Shown here piece after piece: positions 16,616 through 30,500 of a DNA stretch of 64,000 bases. Position 1 is the stretch's first letter. Every line of letters starts with the position of its first letter. The position numbers and the translations under genes are program-made. Source of the DNA: Auanema rhodensis (Eukaryota > Nematoda > Chromadorea > Rhabditida > Rhabditidae). The stretch spans positions 12,549,767 through 12,613,766 of the forward strand of contig OZ059898.1 of the NCBI GenBank assembly GCA_964057225.1. The letters run 5' to 3'. The notes below the pieces were generated by a model. That model did no database searches and was not told where the DNA came from. It saw nothing but the letters and a program-made list of their open reading frames with translations.

Positions 16616-17851
16616 CTCGTTTACGAAACGTTAAAGAAGACAATAACTAACTTATGATCTTTTATGGATCTAAGATGTCCGGAAACGGCTATCTGAAGCT
16701 GAAATGTTAAAAACGAAATTGAACTCAATAGGTTTCAGACACCAAAATGAAATTTGAGAAGCATATGTAGGTAGAAAGGATGAGGAGGAGGGAAACGAGC
16801 ATTGAATAATTATAGAAAAGTAAACTGACCAAATGCCCATTTCTCAAAAATCGTAAATGATATTACGAAACAAACGAAGAACAAATCCAATTTTTCAAAT
16901 TTATATATTTTCTCATTGTATAGAAATAGAAATAGAAAATGTTTTTACGTTATTAATGAATCACATCACGTGCTTTTGTGGAGGATGCTCAGATTCTGAT
17001 ATGTCACTTCTAAACTATGTGCTTCATTCTAAGAAATAAAGAAGAAAGTGCTTGTACGGTACTTTAATTAATACAAAAAATACAAAAAATGCTGATGAAA
17101 TAGGCGCTAAATAGCAAGTTTTTAATGAAAGTGTAGATGAAGAACAAGAAGGAAGGAAGAGAGAATTGGAGAAGGATTGACGTTTCTTTGAACTTAGAAG
17201 CTAATATCTCAGGAGTCTTCTGAGCTTCTCTCATGCTTTTCAACAACAACACATGTAATGTTCAAATGAATCTCAAAATATAGGCAGAAACGAATTTAAA
17301 AAAACGCAGTGCTATGTATATTTTATCTAATTTTCATCCATTTGTTATATGAGAGATAGAGAGGGAAAAAAAGAGTTTTTGGGAGTTATATAGCTCAAAT
17401 TATCATTAATGGAGATGAAACAGATTAAGACAAACAAGGTGCGAAAACAAATGATTGAAGTTATTGACAATGACACAACTACATACATGCAAACACACTG
17501 TTTGGTCAACTGCATTATGCTCTTCTTCGTCAATTACTATTACTACTTCTTCGTATTCTTTTTCTTCTTCTTTGCTCGTATTCTGTATCGCTCATATAAG
17601 CTCCGTCCATTAGTCTGTCTGATAAGCGTTAGTTATGCTTTGATCTTTTGCTTTTCAAGTTATTCTTATATTCTCTATTATTGTCTTCATTTCACGTACT
17701 ATTTTATGTTTATTCAAGGATTACGTGAGCTTTTAACTGATCTACGTATCATACGTGGAATTATTATTAGTCTAATGAACGCGTTGAACGGTTGTTCTCT
17801 TGGTTCTCATCCAATATTCATTTTAGAGTCATAGTTTCTCTTGATTTCTCT

Positions 17852-17960
<109 letters not shown>

Positions 17961-19478
17961 AATATTCTCCTATGTAACTAATTATTTTAAATACTCACAC
18001 TATATAAACCAAAACGACTCATACTCTTTTCATTTCCCTTCATATTAATATGTCAAATAATTAACTAGAAATAATATTATTTTTGTTAAATTAAGGGATA
18101 TTCTCAGAGAACAAGTAGCTAATACTACTTCTTTGAAACTATGTATGTTTGCCAACAGATTACCTAAAAATAAGAAAAAAAATAGCAGAGAAATAAAAAG
18201 AGAGGAGAGAAAGAAAAACAGAAAGAGTATGAGAGAGATAGAGAGGTAACCACTGTTAACTAGTGATCACAATGTATGTCTTTAAACTTCTTTTTTATAC
18301 TTTAACAATTATTTTTTTTGCTTTATACGTTGTACGAAACACATCAGGCAACCATTCCTAGCTCGGTAGAAATGTTTTTCAGATGACAAAAATAAAAAAA
18401 AATGATTTGGTGACAAAACAGTTTTGAGGTTTTTGTTCACGAAAAAAAAAATTTTTTTTTGTGTTCACCATGCTCGCAGCAGCTTCTGAGTGTTTGAGAT
18501 TGTTTGATAGAAGTATTAATCAATTTTATCAAGAAAAATCACAAAACGAAAGAGAAAATTCTGTTTGATAGTTGTAAATTACGACAATTCAAAAAAACAA
18601 AAAAAGAACAGAAGTTTGAAGAAAATATCGGCAATGGTTGACTAATTCTCCGAAACTTTTCTTTCATCACCTTCTGAACCATAAGAAGCAGAAGATTCAA
18701 TGTTAAATATTGCTAACGATGAGGAAAAACAAGGAAAAGCATAAAAGCAAAGAAAATAAAAAGTAGAAGAAGATGAAGAAGAAGAAGACGACGACGAAGA
18801 CATTGTGGGAGAGAATCATGATTTTTGATGATGACGTCCGTAATGATAACAAAAGAACGAACATTATCTGAACGACAAGGAAGAGGTTGATGGTTTGTGC
18901 GGCAAAATGGGATTAAAAGCTTGGGGTTTAGAGCATTTTTTATGTTTTTTTCCTTTTTATAAGGGCAATGCTAGATAATATTGTAATGATTATTCATTCA
19001 ATTTTGAACTTTTTTTTATTCTTTAATTGAAATACATCTCAATACTATGTTGTTGATGAACAAAGTCTATGAATGTTGATGTTCTAGATAGTATATTGGT
19101 GTAGTAACCCAGCAGCCAAGTCATCTAAAACTAATGATAATGAGAAAAAAATAGTAAAAGAAGAGAACAAAAGACCAGACTATAGAAAACTATTGAGCAA
19201 TTTCAATGGGAGGTTGTTCATCATCAGCATCATCATGGCCATATGCTTTAGCTTTTTCTTTTTTTTATACGCTTTTAAGACTGAAAACTAATTGTTAAAG
19301 AGATTTTTCTTCATCTCATCTGTGTTGTTTGCTTCAACAAGACGCATCATATATCACAAATTGATACTAGTATTATATAATTCGAGAGCAAAATATAAGA
19401 CAATACAACTGAAAACAGAATACAATGCTGTTTGAAACGATATAGAATCTATACGACCAAGACAGACTGCAGACAAAT

Positions 19479-19511
19479 GATAATGATGATGATGATGATG
19501 ATGATGATGAC
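19479..19511. repeat. (GAT)n trinucleotide repeat
   Basis: About nine GAT units, starting as GATAAT and ending in GACGAC. They lie inside an open + strand frame (19446-19636) that would read as an Asp run, discussed under findings. Confidence 0.9.
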
Positions 19512-21073
19512 GACGTTGACGAGCTAGATGCAACCGGTCGACGTGTACGGGCCCAAATTCGAATAGCAATACGAAGGTTTTGGCGAAAAAAGCAAAAAAA
19601 CGTCAAGTTGGAGCACATAACAGAGCATAGCGAATAGTCTAAACGCTATGAACTTCGATAAATAACAGAAATTCGTGTGAGAGCAAGTTGTGAAGCGAAC
19701 CTTCATTCGTTTGAACTTTCAGGTTGACATGAATGTGAAGAAACTAATGATATTTGATACATTCGGAAAAGCAAATTACACACAAATACGGGCACCGAAT
19801 GATTAGAGCTTGTTGAATGTTTGAAAGAAATAGTTGAGGATAAGAGGTATAGCTTTCATCGAAACGCTGAAAGTTTTACCTTGAACTATGAGACCAAAAT
19901 GCATTTGAACTGAGAAGACGAAGAACCTGTGAGGAGAAAAACTACAGAGCAATGATCAATCAAACATAAAGTATGCATGACATTGTTATCATTTGAAAAA
20001 AACAATGATCTCAAAGAAACAAAGTGCCGACAGGAAATTCACTTGTGTCTTTAAGTGAAAGAATGCCGATCAAATTTATCAATGTGTAAGGAGAAGCATC
20101 GTCAAAGCCATTGAAATAATGTTCATATATGTATGCTGAGCTTCAGCGAATTAGATAGAAGCTGGATCACGAGGAATGTAAACCACAATGGAAAGCCAAT
20201 CAGTCATAACACAGCTGAAGGGATCTATGACCACCCAGGATATGATGAAGAACAATTAATGAACATTAATGGCAAAAAGGAAAATAGCCGGAGAACAAGA
20301 GAAATGGATTAGTAAATTGCTGATAGCAACAGCAGTTTGACAATCTCTTTAGCTAGCTTATTCATTATTTTTAAATACAAAAGTTTTTTGGAGAATCAGA
20401 TGAGGAGAGAGAGAGAGAAGTAGAGAGAGAAAAAGGGAGGGTGGAGACAGGTACATGAAAAGAAAGAGAGATTGAGCAAGAGAGACAGAGCCTTAAGTAG
20501 AAAAGAGAAATTGTCAGGTAACTCTTATACAATGAAATCATATGCTAAAAGAACAATGCCAAAATATTTTCAAAGAGAATGAGGAACAGAGTGATCTAAA
20601 CGAAAAAAAAGTTATAATATTTGGGTTTATAAGATTATACACATAATATATAACTTCAATTAAATTTAAAAAAATGATCAAAACGATTATATGGACAAAG
20701 AGGAATGGAATTTGAGAAGAAAAATGTTGGAAAAGGTAGAAAAAGGTATGTAAGGAAATAACAAAAATTGATTTGCGGTATAGAGTGGAGGTGAATAGAC
20801 CAATTAATAGAAAAGAATGAAAAAAAGGGTTCAATAAAGCATTTGTGATTGAAAAAATAATGAAATTTGAAATAAAATTGAGGGGATTTCTATGATTTAC
20901 TTTGAAACAGAAATTTTCTTATTGACATGTTTCATCTTATTCAAAAATTGGATAAGATGAATAGCATGAGTTAATAGACTATAAAAGATCTATGAATAGT
21001 TCGCAATGTTAAGAATAACAAAAAAGACCGACTGGACGATGATGTAAGAAGTTTGAGAGAGATATGAGCATGA

Positions 21074-21080
<7 letters not shown>

Positions 21081-21127
<47 letters not shown>

Positions 21128-21134
21128 CAAGAGG
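21081..21134. repeat. (GA)n microsatellite
   Basis: About 50 bp of GA on the + strand in the purine-rich gene desert. Confidence 0.95.
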
Positions 21135-22795
21135 GAGGAAACCAACAACTTATTGGTTGAAGACTTCAGACTCCAATAAGACATAGAGCTTTCCATTAAC
21201 ATGATGTAGCAACAGAAACAAAAAAGCAAAAAAGCATTGAAACGGAACAGACCGATATACTACTTCACGCTTTCACTGTGGTACAAATTTAGAAGAATTG
21301 GTAAATGAGTTATGAGAGAAGTTGGTTGAAAATGAGACAAGCAATACAATCTTGGAAAATTAGAAAAAAAAGACGACGGAGGACAGAAGCATAGTATATG
21401 ATATACTCAGATCCTAACAACAGATCAACGTAAGTTAGGGCATGAAAATGAAATACAGATAAGCTTTATGTCTTGTTGTTTGATCCCTGAGTGATCTTGT
21501 AAGTACGTTGAGTACTTGTTGAGAGTTCGAACCTATGCAAACGAATGTTGCAACAATAGGCGTTGAAAACTGACCAAATGAACATAGAGCATGAAACATG
21601 AAACATCGGATGAAATCAGGCGGAAGTCTTATTTCACACGTACTTTTGATCCGAGGGTCAGTCCTCGTTTTCGTCTTCTTTCCAATTCAACTGCTGGACG
21701 ATGCCGCGAGAATTTGATTGAGATTGAAAAAAAAGAGCAGATATAGTGGATGGATACAGCACAGGATACATCATGGAGCACATGAACCTCATCGTCGTCA
21801 ACATACAGCAGAGAATTAGAATTACGGGACATCAGAAGTCACATAGAAAAGAAGGATACAAGCAAAAAGGGCACAACGGATGATAGTTACACAGAATCAG
21901 ATAGAATAAGCTGAAAAGTAAGGAATAGCTGAGAAGTATCACGAGCAGCATGTGAATACAATAATTAGAGCCAGGTTGAGCGAAATGAGAAAGATAGAAG
22001 TAAAAATTGAAATAATCTGAATAAGATCTATCCAGAAATTTAAAATATTAAATTCAAATCATTAATATTCTTGGAGAATAGATTAAACCAATCTAATTTA
22101 TGCTATTAAAATATATAAAAAGAAATTTCTTTTTAAAATCAAGAAAGATAATAATGATTAAAAATTCATAAGATGCTGGAACAATATACATATTTCTGAG
22201 AAGTATGAGAAAAAAGTTCAACATGTAATGAAATTTTCATAAGGAACGATTGACGAAATGAAAAGTTAGAATTGAAACATGAACGATTGTAAATTATATA
22301 GAACAGAGATTGAAAAGTCAATGAATTTCGTTCAGAAATCAAATAAAAATAGACGAAAAAACATGTGAATCTTCACATCGACTCCCCCACAAACTATGAA
22401 GTGTGGGCCGACCAATAGGACCTTTGAGGTCAAATACAAATGTGAATATGGGAGAGGAGTGAACTCGAAATACATTCTCAATACAATATGATCAAAACGA
22501 TATTTTTTGAAAAATGGTGAAGATGGATGTGCTGTGTCTCTTCTTATTGTGCAAAACATCATTAAAGTTGAAAAATAATTTGGGAAAATCAGCTTATAGA
22601 AGCAAAAAGCTGCTAAAGCTTCAATGAAATATTGGTAGAAAAAATCTTTTTTTCAATATTTTCGTAGAAAAGGTACAATGAAACATTGGTTTAATAAGCT
22701 GATTATGAAAAGAAAAATATGGAATTTTCATTATTCTCCAAGTGTTAAACAAGAGATTTATGGCGATGATATGTGAATGCGATTTTGAGGTAAAA

Positions 22796-22817
22796 GGGGG
22801 GGGGAGGGAGGGAGGGA
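22796..22817 (+). other. G-tract cluster, G-quadruplex candidate
   Basis: A run of nine G followed by three GGG blocks, each separated by a single A. Four G-runs with 1-nt loops fit the usual intramolecular quadruplex pattern. No gene lies nearby. Confidence 0.7.
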
Positions 22818-23735
22818 ATATATTAGCAAGAGCAGATATCTTGAAAAATGAAAATGTTGATGTAATTACGTCATCAGAATGAAACTTCTGAATATTAAAA
22901 ACACTATGATACATAGCTAAAGGTATAAATAAATAATTTTAAATATAAGCATAATTCTAAAAATAAGTTGTACATGTAAGTTTTAAGCTTGTGTCTCATC
23001 TTCTATCTATAACAGTAATCCTTATGAACTACCGAAAATGAGAAAAAAAAAGAATGAAGTGAGCTAAAAACGAGAAGAAAAAAGATGAATATCAACTGTT
23101 TTGACTTTTCCAATTTAAAAAAAAATGAATGTCTAGGAAACAAAAAGACATATGAAGTGGTGTGTGTATGTGTATGTATGTATGAGTGTATATGGGTATG
23201 TGTATGTGAGAGTATATATGTATATCTAGATATGTACATATATGTTTGAGATATATTCAAAAAAATATAAAGGAAGCATCATTCTAATCACGTAGAGCGT
23301 AGAGTATGATGTTGATGCTGTTGCTGATGATGATAATGATGATCAGTTGATACTGATGAACGGAAGTACAGGAGCATTAACATCATACTTCTTCTCAAAA
23401 ATCAAAAAAAATGTTGTAAACTACATGAGATGAATGATGTAGGATGGTGTTATGCATGAAGTTACATAGAATGCCTAGCATGAGCAAAGTTGTTGTAAGC
23501 ACATGGAAGATGCTCACATGTCCAGTCCGCGATAACTAGTATACAGCAATAACTTTAACTACATTTCAAACTCACTTCTAGCTTTTGTGTTTGTGTAATC
23601 GAAAATAAAACCTGAAAAATGACATTTGATACTAAAAAAGTTTAAAAGGAACTGAAGAATTTCGTTTAAATTACGTACAAGTAGAAGCTATTACGTAAAC
23701 TATGAGACATCATATATTGAGAGTGCAAATGAGAT

Positions 23736-23739
<4 letters not shown>

Positions 23740-23783
<44 letters not shown>

Positions 23784-23880
23784 AGGGAGAGAAAGAATGA
23801 AAGAAAGAGAAACTTAGAGAACGAGAAAGATAGAGAGAATGGAAAAGAGAAGGAAAGAAAGAGAGGTGGTGTGAGAGAGA
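23740..23880. repeat. GA-rich microsatellite tract
   Basis: About 40 bp of pure GA, followed by about 100 bp of degenerate GA/GAAA purine sequence. It is non-coding; both overlapping long frames are low-complexity. Confidence 0.9.
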
Positions 23881-24660
23881 AAAAGACTGAAAAGACCAAA
23901 AAAATGGAAAAAGAAATATGAAACATCGTGAGCTTCACGAGTAAAGAAATGGCTATCTGAGACGGGAGAAGAAAGAATAATTCTATGCGTGTTTTACGAA
24001 AAGTATAACCTGACTAAAGAGTTAGAAGCAAAGTAAAAAAATATACAAATAGAATAAAACTGGGGGTGAAAGATATAATGACATGTGGTGAAAATAGAAG
24101 AAGAAAAATGAAATTGAAGAGAGAGGGTGGAAGAAAGTGAGTAGGAAGCGCAATGACATCCTACTGATATTGCCAACTTTTTTTCCTCTTTCTGCATATT
24201 TTGTTCTTATTTTAGGAGTTTTCTCTGTATCTGCGGCATGTTCAGCCTAGTTCTCATCCTAAATAATGTCCTCTTTGTCATTCACTATGTCAGGTTTTGC
24301 TTAGTTAATTCAACTTTCTGAAGCTTTTGTCGTCTTATTCAAAGCCATCATCTAACTTGTTCTGATGATCTTTCTAATGTAGTTAGTACATGACATCAGA
24401 TGTTCTCATACTGTTCCTCATATCCGGTTTAACATTATAAAATCTGACGTTCCGATTGTTTTGAATACGAATTCTCTGTTCCCTCCCTATTTCTCTTTTC
24501 TGTTCATATCGACTCCACTAGCACCAACAGCGCGCATATTTCTTTTGCAATATTTTTACAAAAAAAAATTATTTTGAACCATGAACTCAAAATCAAAGAA
24601 GCTTTTGCATTTCGTATCAAAGAAATATTTTAAATGGACAAGTAGTTCAACATATAGTTG

Positions 24661-24768
24661 AAAAGAGAAAGAGAAAGAGAGAGAGGGGGTAGGGAGAGAG
24701 GAGAGAGAGAGAGAGAGAGAGAGAGCGGGGGGGATAGGGAGAGAGAGAGAGAGAGAGAGAGGGTAAGC

Positions 24769-24801
<33 letters not shown>

Positions 24802-24835
24802 GGGGTAGGGAGAGTAAGAAAAAGAGATAGAGAGA
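24661..24835. repeat. Compound (GA)n / G-run repeat
   Basis: About 175 bp of GA blocks separated by GGGGGTAGG, GCGGGGGGG and GGGTAAGC spacers. It is open on both strands only because it is low-complexity. Confidence 0.95.
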
Positions 24836-26734
24836 CACCTCAAAATCTGTCAACCAGAGATTGAAGATACTTTATATAGTATGGAACAAATGTAAAAAAA
24901 TGTTTGTATAATTGAATTTTTTTAAAAAAAATCAATTTTTCTGGTTTTTCTCTAGTAGATGGTTTAGTGAGATATATAGCTATATATATATATAGTATAT
25001 AAATATCACATGAATCAATTAGTAGACTTAATGCTATTAATCTAATTTTATTTTTAAAAAAAACAAAGCAAGTCTGCAAAAAAAAGTAGAAAATATCAAA
25101 TAGAATTATATAGTTTTTGTTCAATTTTTGACAATTTTTGATGGCAAAAAAAAACTTTTTTCTTGTGTATATCTATATATCTATTTTTATATAGATATAG
25201 ATATATATATAATAAGTAAGTCAGGATATTAATAGCATTAAATAGCTTGTTTTGATAAATTAATGAAAGGAAGGAAGATGAAGCATGTGTCTGATGTACA
25301 TTCAAAGACAATAAGTTCATCTAACTTGACATAAAAGTATACTAAAATAAACTTTTACATATAAAAGTACGTACAATTAATTCTTTTTCTTTCAAACTCA
25401 TAGGGCATTGACTAATCAACTATGGTTCAGATTCTCATTTCTTATTCGTTGATAATAATAATAATTAGAGGAAAAGCAAAATAACCTTGATTTTATATTT
25501 AATTTTCTTATTTTTGATATTTGCAATTGAATACTATTACTCGAGGCAATGTAAAATTGAAAAAAAAAGAATAATTTACATCAATATCAGGACATAGCAA
25601 GCTGAAAGGTCTATTGGGTATCTACTGTGCTTAGCCAAATAACTATCCAACCAAACCAGATACAATATGTTATTTTCTCAAAAATATCTATGTAAACACA
25701 TGTATACGTATATGTATAGTCAAATCAGATTATTATGTAATATATATTACAAATATCATTTTTAAATTTATTTATTTCCCGCCTCTCCTTTTACCTCTTT
25801 TTCTCTTTTCGTTTTCCTATTCTGACTCTCTGTTCTTCTAGATCTCACTATTTGAACAGAAAAAAACCATATCTCTTCTAGATATTCAGATATGTTTATA
25901 CAAAACAAATTCAAAACCTTGAGCGTCATTAAGAAGCGAGAGCTTAGATGACAACAACTGAAGCGAAGAAAAGATGATGAGTTGGAATATGTTACAAGCA
26001 TCATCTAAAAGCTATAAACATGTGTAAATAAAAACCCCGTTCGAACATATACAAACTAACAAATAAAAAGAAAATAATAAATTTGACTCTATGTGGAAGA
26101 AAATGGAAAGAAAAGAACGCTGAAGAAATAGCTAGATAAAGTTCTCAATATGTGCAGAACACAGTAGCTTATTTAACATAGAAAAGTAGCTTACTTTAGC
26201 TGTCAACATACAATTATTTCTTTTTCTTCTTATTTTTAATATGTATAGCCCTCTATGCTATATCTCTTCTCTCTAAATGCTTATTGTGTCCTATCATCAC
26301 TGGTACTCTCTTACATTCTTATTATATATTTTCTAAATAATTCCTTAATCTATAGAGAAAAAAAAATTTTTTTTTTTGCAGCATTACAGATTTGCAACAA
26401 CGTTTAATTAACTGCCAATCTATTCCAAAAATGCTTTTAATATTTCTAAAACACAAAAAAAAATAGTTTAATGATTTATAATGAATATACATTGAAAAGT
26501 GAATTTGATCAGTCGTTTTTTCTTCTTTCTTAACATACTAATTGAAAATTGGTGAAAAGCAGGAAATTCTATTCGGAAACAACATAAACGTGATATAACA
26601 AGAATCTTATGTTTCATTTGAATAAAAAAAAGATAAAATCGAGCCTTCTTTGGCTCATCGTTTTCAACGTCTACATAGACATACAAATATCAGGTGATAT
26701 ACATGTACATGCATGTCTCTTTTTTCCTTTTTTC

Positions 26735-26739
<5 letters not shown>

Positions 26740-26792
<53 letters not shown>
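26740..26792. repeat. (CT)n microsatellite
   Basis: About 50 bp of CT on the + strand, flanked by TTTC-rich sequence. Confidence 0.95.
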
Positions 26793-27338
26793 TTCTTTCA
26801 TTTCTCTTTCTCTCTGCCTTAGTTTCTTCTATCCATTTCTTAACTCCATCCTCATTCTCTCTTTTTTTGTGTTTATTATCTCACTCACCTGCAAGCACTG
26901 TCATGACACTTCTACCAATCTAATAACAATAGTCTCATATTCTTACAAAAAATATGTAAAACCCTATTTACAACATCACAAAATAAACAATGTTTAATAA
27001 TTCTATTGCTATTTGATGCAAAGCTTTAAATATTGTGACAAAAATCAGAGACAACACTAATATATATATATTTATTTGAAGAATGTATAGGTATAATATG
27101 TAATATGTAATATATACATATATATATATATATATTATGCTATATCAATATAATATTTGAATAATTTTTTTTTTGCTGACTATGCATTCTTCCATATAAT
27201 ATATTGTAATTGTCATTAGCTAATGAAGAAAAGGTTCAATTCAATTTGAGAAAGTTGGATAGAGATGAAGAGGGAAATAGCAGAGACTACAAATCAACCG
27301 ATCACATTCATCACAAGTCAAAAAATGAATTGTGCTCA

Positions 27339-27580
27339 GAAAGGTTTACGTAAACGACTAAGGAAGTTCACGTAAGCCACTAAGGAAGTTCACGTAAGCC
27401 ACTAAGGAAGTTCACGTAAGAGGCAGAGGAAGTTCACGTAAGCCACTAAGGAAGTTCACGTAAGAGGCAGAGAAAGTTCACGTAAGCCACTAAGCAAGTT
27501 CACATAAGCCGCTAAGCAAGTTCACGTAAAAGGCAGAGGAAGTACACGTAAGCGACGGAGTAAGTTCACGTTCAGCATTA
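27339..27580. repeat. 22-bp tandem repeat, 11 copies, ACGT core
   Basis: Eleven head-to-tail units of 22 bp. The best copies are at 27361, 27383, 27405, 27427 and 27449. Each unit is built on AGGAAGTTCACGTAAG plus a 6-bp tail. Two tails recur, CCACTA and AGGCAG, and partly alternate; both outer ends are more diverged. Units abut with no spacers, so this is a minisatellite and not CRISPR. The central TTCACGTAA contains an ACGT core and a GTAAG sequence that resembles a 5' splice site. Confidence 0.95.
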
Positions 27581-30500
27581 AGACAGTAACGTATTTGATA
27601 AAAAGCATTCGTATACGAATCTGATTTTCGAGCAATACATAGCAAAATAAAAATGAATAAAATGGATTCTACAAAAAGACTTTTTTTTCATTTTTTATCT
27701 GCTTCACTAGACAAATTATTTTTTTTTTGTTCTGTAAATGATCATAAACATTCATACATTCATATTCGACTTCAAAGACTCCAAATATATACTTTATAAT
27801 ATATAGTAAATAAAAAAATGAGAGAAAAAAAAGATGAAAAAAGAAGGAATAAAAGTTTGAAAACGAAACAATATTATATAGCTCGCTCTAGCATTAATGA
27901 CCATAGGTAAAGATAGAATGGAAAATAATATCTTTGTGAATGATTTTCCTTTTAAGAGATGAAGAATCGTCCCATCAAAACTTTAAGTATGTCTTACATG
28001 TTCAAGCTGAAGGTAAAAGGAACTTTGTGAACTTGGTGAAAAACATTCAAACTTTAGTAGGATCTTAAGAAAATGGTCTAAGTATAGAATTATGCATGGT
28101 ATAGTATGTATTAACGATTTGAGCACAAGTGTAAGTAAAAGAAAGTTTTTATATGAAATTGGATGATTCGTAAAGGAAAATTGAATGTTTTGGATATGGA
28201 TACACTTGCGCTTGACTACCATTCATGCTGACGATGATACGTGAAGAATTATATAATAAATTTAAACTATCGTTATATATATATATACATATATATTATA
28301 ACAATAAAATAGAAAAACAGATTATCATAGTTTATAGCTTAGGTGAGTGTATGGAGAAAAGGAGCTGTGGGAGCGTGAGGGAGAGAGAGAGAGATAACAA
28401 GACGAAGTAAAAGGAATCTGAGAAGTCTAGCTCAGAAAAGACCAGTTCCTTATGTCCTTTCAAGGCCTTAGGAATGGCATTTGTTGACATGCCGTGGGCC
28501 ATCTATGGATCTCCAATTTCACTTAATTCAATTGTTAAACGTCATCTCGTTCAAGTTGGAATAGGCTGCAGAAAAAATATTAGAAATTGGAGCAAGTATA
28601 ATGCATTTAAGATCAGAAGATGAGACAAGCTGCCACAGTCGACACATCATTAATGATTTGATTTCAGGCAAATATTCGCAACATTTCAACGAAAACGGAA
28701 TAACTTTAACGATAATATGTTGGAAACAGGAGATGTGTGCGGTAGAATAATGCATCAGCATCGATGTCCGTCTGCCTGTCTGTGTGTGAGCACACATATG
28801 TGTGTGTGTATGTGTGTCTATTGAGATTCATTTCATAGATCATACCTAATGAGCCTTAAAGATTAGGTTTCAAGATGGTTTCACAGTTTTTTCTTGCTTC
28901 CTTTCGCACATATATCATCATCATAAGCATCTCTCTTTGCTTTTCCAGCCCATTTTTGAGGATCGGCGCTCATCTATCACATTCACTTTACGTTTAGCAC
29001 TTTTTTTCTGAATTTCACTAAAAAATTCACACTTTTTTTAGCTATTTTCACTTATATTTCATCTCTTCCTCTCCTCACTCACTTATTGCGTCAGTTATCT
29101 GTTCTTTGAACCTTTTATGACAACTTTCATACAAAATTGGCTACACAAGAGTAGATCAAAAGACAATTCATGTTTGAAAAAAACATAAAACAGGAAAAAA
29201 AATGTATTTTTTATATTCTTAGATCCGAATGTATTAATGGTCGAGAATAAGAAAATAAGTGATATCACTATGAATCTACTGAATTATACAGTAAGAAAAG
29301 CCTTGTGTCAAGTTCTAAAGATATGTATGTCTGCTTGTTTGAATAGATTGTTGTCTTTCAATAGAATAAAACAACAAAAGATATTTTAATTTAATAAATA
29401 TATGATCTATCAACTTATTCGTTGAAGCTTTTAACCCAAATAATGATATTGGCATGTCTTTCATCTGAATCATATCATATTCAGTTAAACTTAATGAAAG
29501 CTTTTACACTATATCTTTCATGTATGTATACTATACAATATGAATATGTATATATTACATATAGTTATTTGACTTTATAGAAATTATTTTTCAAAATTAA
29601 ATAGCAAAATTCATCCTTAAATAGAACTTTATATAGAAATTATATACTTAAGTTCGAAGAATATGTATCAGTTAACAATTCAAACATGAGCGTCAAATGA
29701 CAAATTATCAAATTTTTCGGCATATGAATTTGATTCGAACTAATTAGTCTGTACAACATGAACAACAAACATCTTGATGTATATACATAGATATTAACTG
29801 TATAATTTGAATAAATTAAATATAATTATTAATATAAAACTAGTGAATAGTCAGGTTTGTTCAATGAAATTCAATAAACAACAATTTCTGAATGTTCCGA
29901 CTGATAGAGCATTGTGTTTGATGTAGATTCAGCAGAGACGTTTATCTCTATCTGATATGATATGAAGCAATGATTGTCTATTTTCTTCACGAGAAAACAA
30001 TATGAAACAAAAGTTATAACACAATAGAAAATCAACATTGTACATTGAAATTTACAAAAATAAATTTTCATATATTCTGCAAGAAATATACTGAGCATGG
30101 GAAATAACTGGAAAATAAAACGGAAGAACAGAAACCTCAGAAAAGAATACGGAATCCGCCTTTGGTTTGCCAACGAGCAATAGCATAACGATCATGAATT
30201 ATGTACAAAAAGTCCAGCTTACTCAGCATAAGGCAATCGGGATATGGACGCAAACTTTCTCATCTAAACTCCTCCGCTTTCCTTTCATAGATTAGCGCGA
30301 AAAAAAGTTTTGAAAAGATTTGGTGAACATAGAAGAGATAGGAGAGGAGTAGGAGGCATGTCACAGTCCAGAAATCTTAATGCTTAATCATCTTTGTAAA
30401 ATATGCTAAACTACTGCATATGTGAGTACAAGGTTGGCAAAAAGTGGGAAGCGGGGGATATCCTCAACACATTATTCTCGAAAAATAATAATTAAGAGAA

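Noticed and set aside
17409-17834. 141-codon + strand frame with Phe/Tyr/Leu runs resembling membrane segments
   Set aside because: Composition follows from T-rich sequence. No family motif, no splice partners, and it runs toward a CT microsatellite.
19354-19618. Minus-strand frames with a His or Ser run
   Set aside because: They arise from the GAT repeat read on the other strand, with no further support. The + strand frame is slightly better and is listed as a finding.
24556-24864. Overlapping frames on both strands
   Set aside because: Pure GA/CT microsatellite translated as Arg-Glu or Ser-Leu repeats.
27339-27580. CRISPR array
   Set aside because: The units are contiguous without spacers and the genome is eukaryotic.
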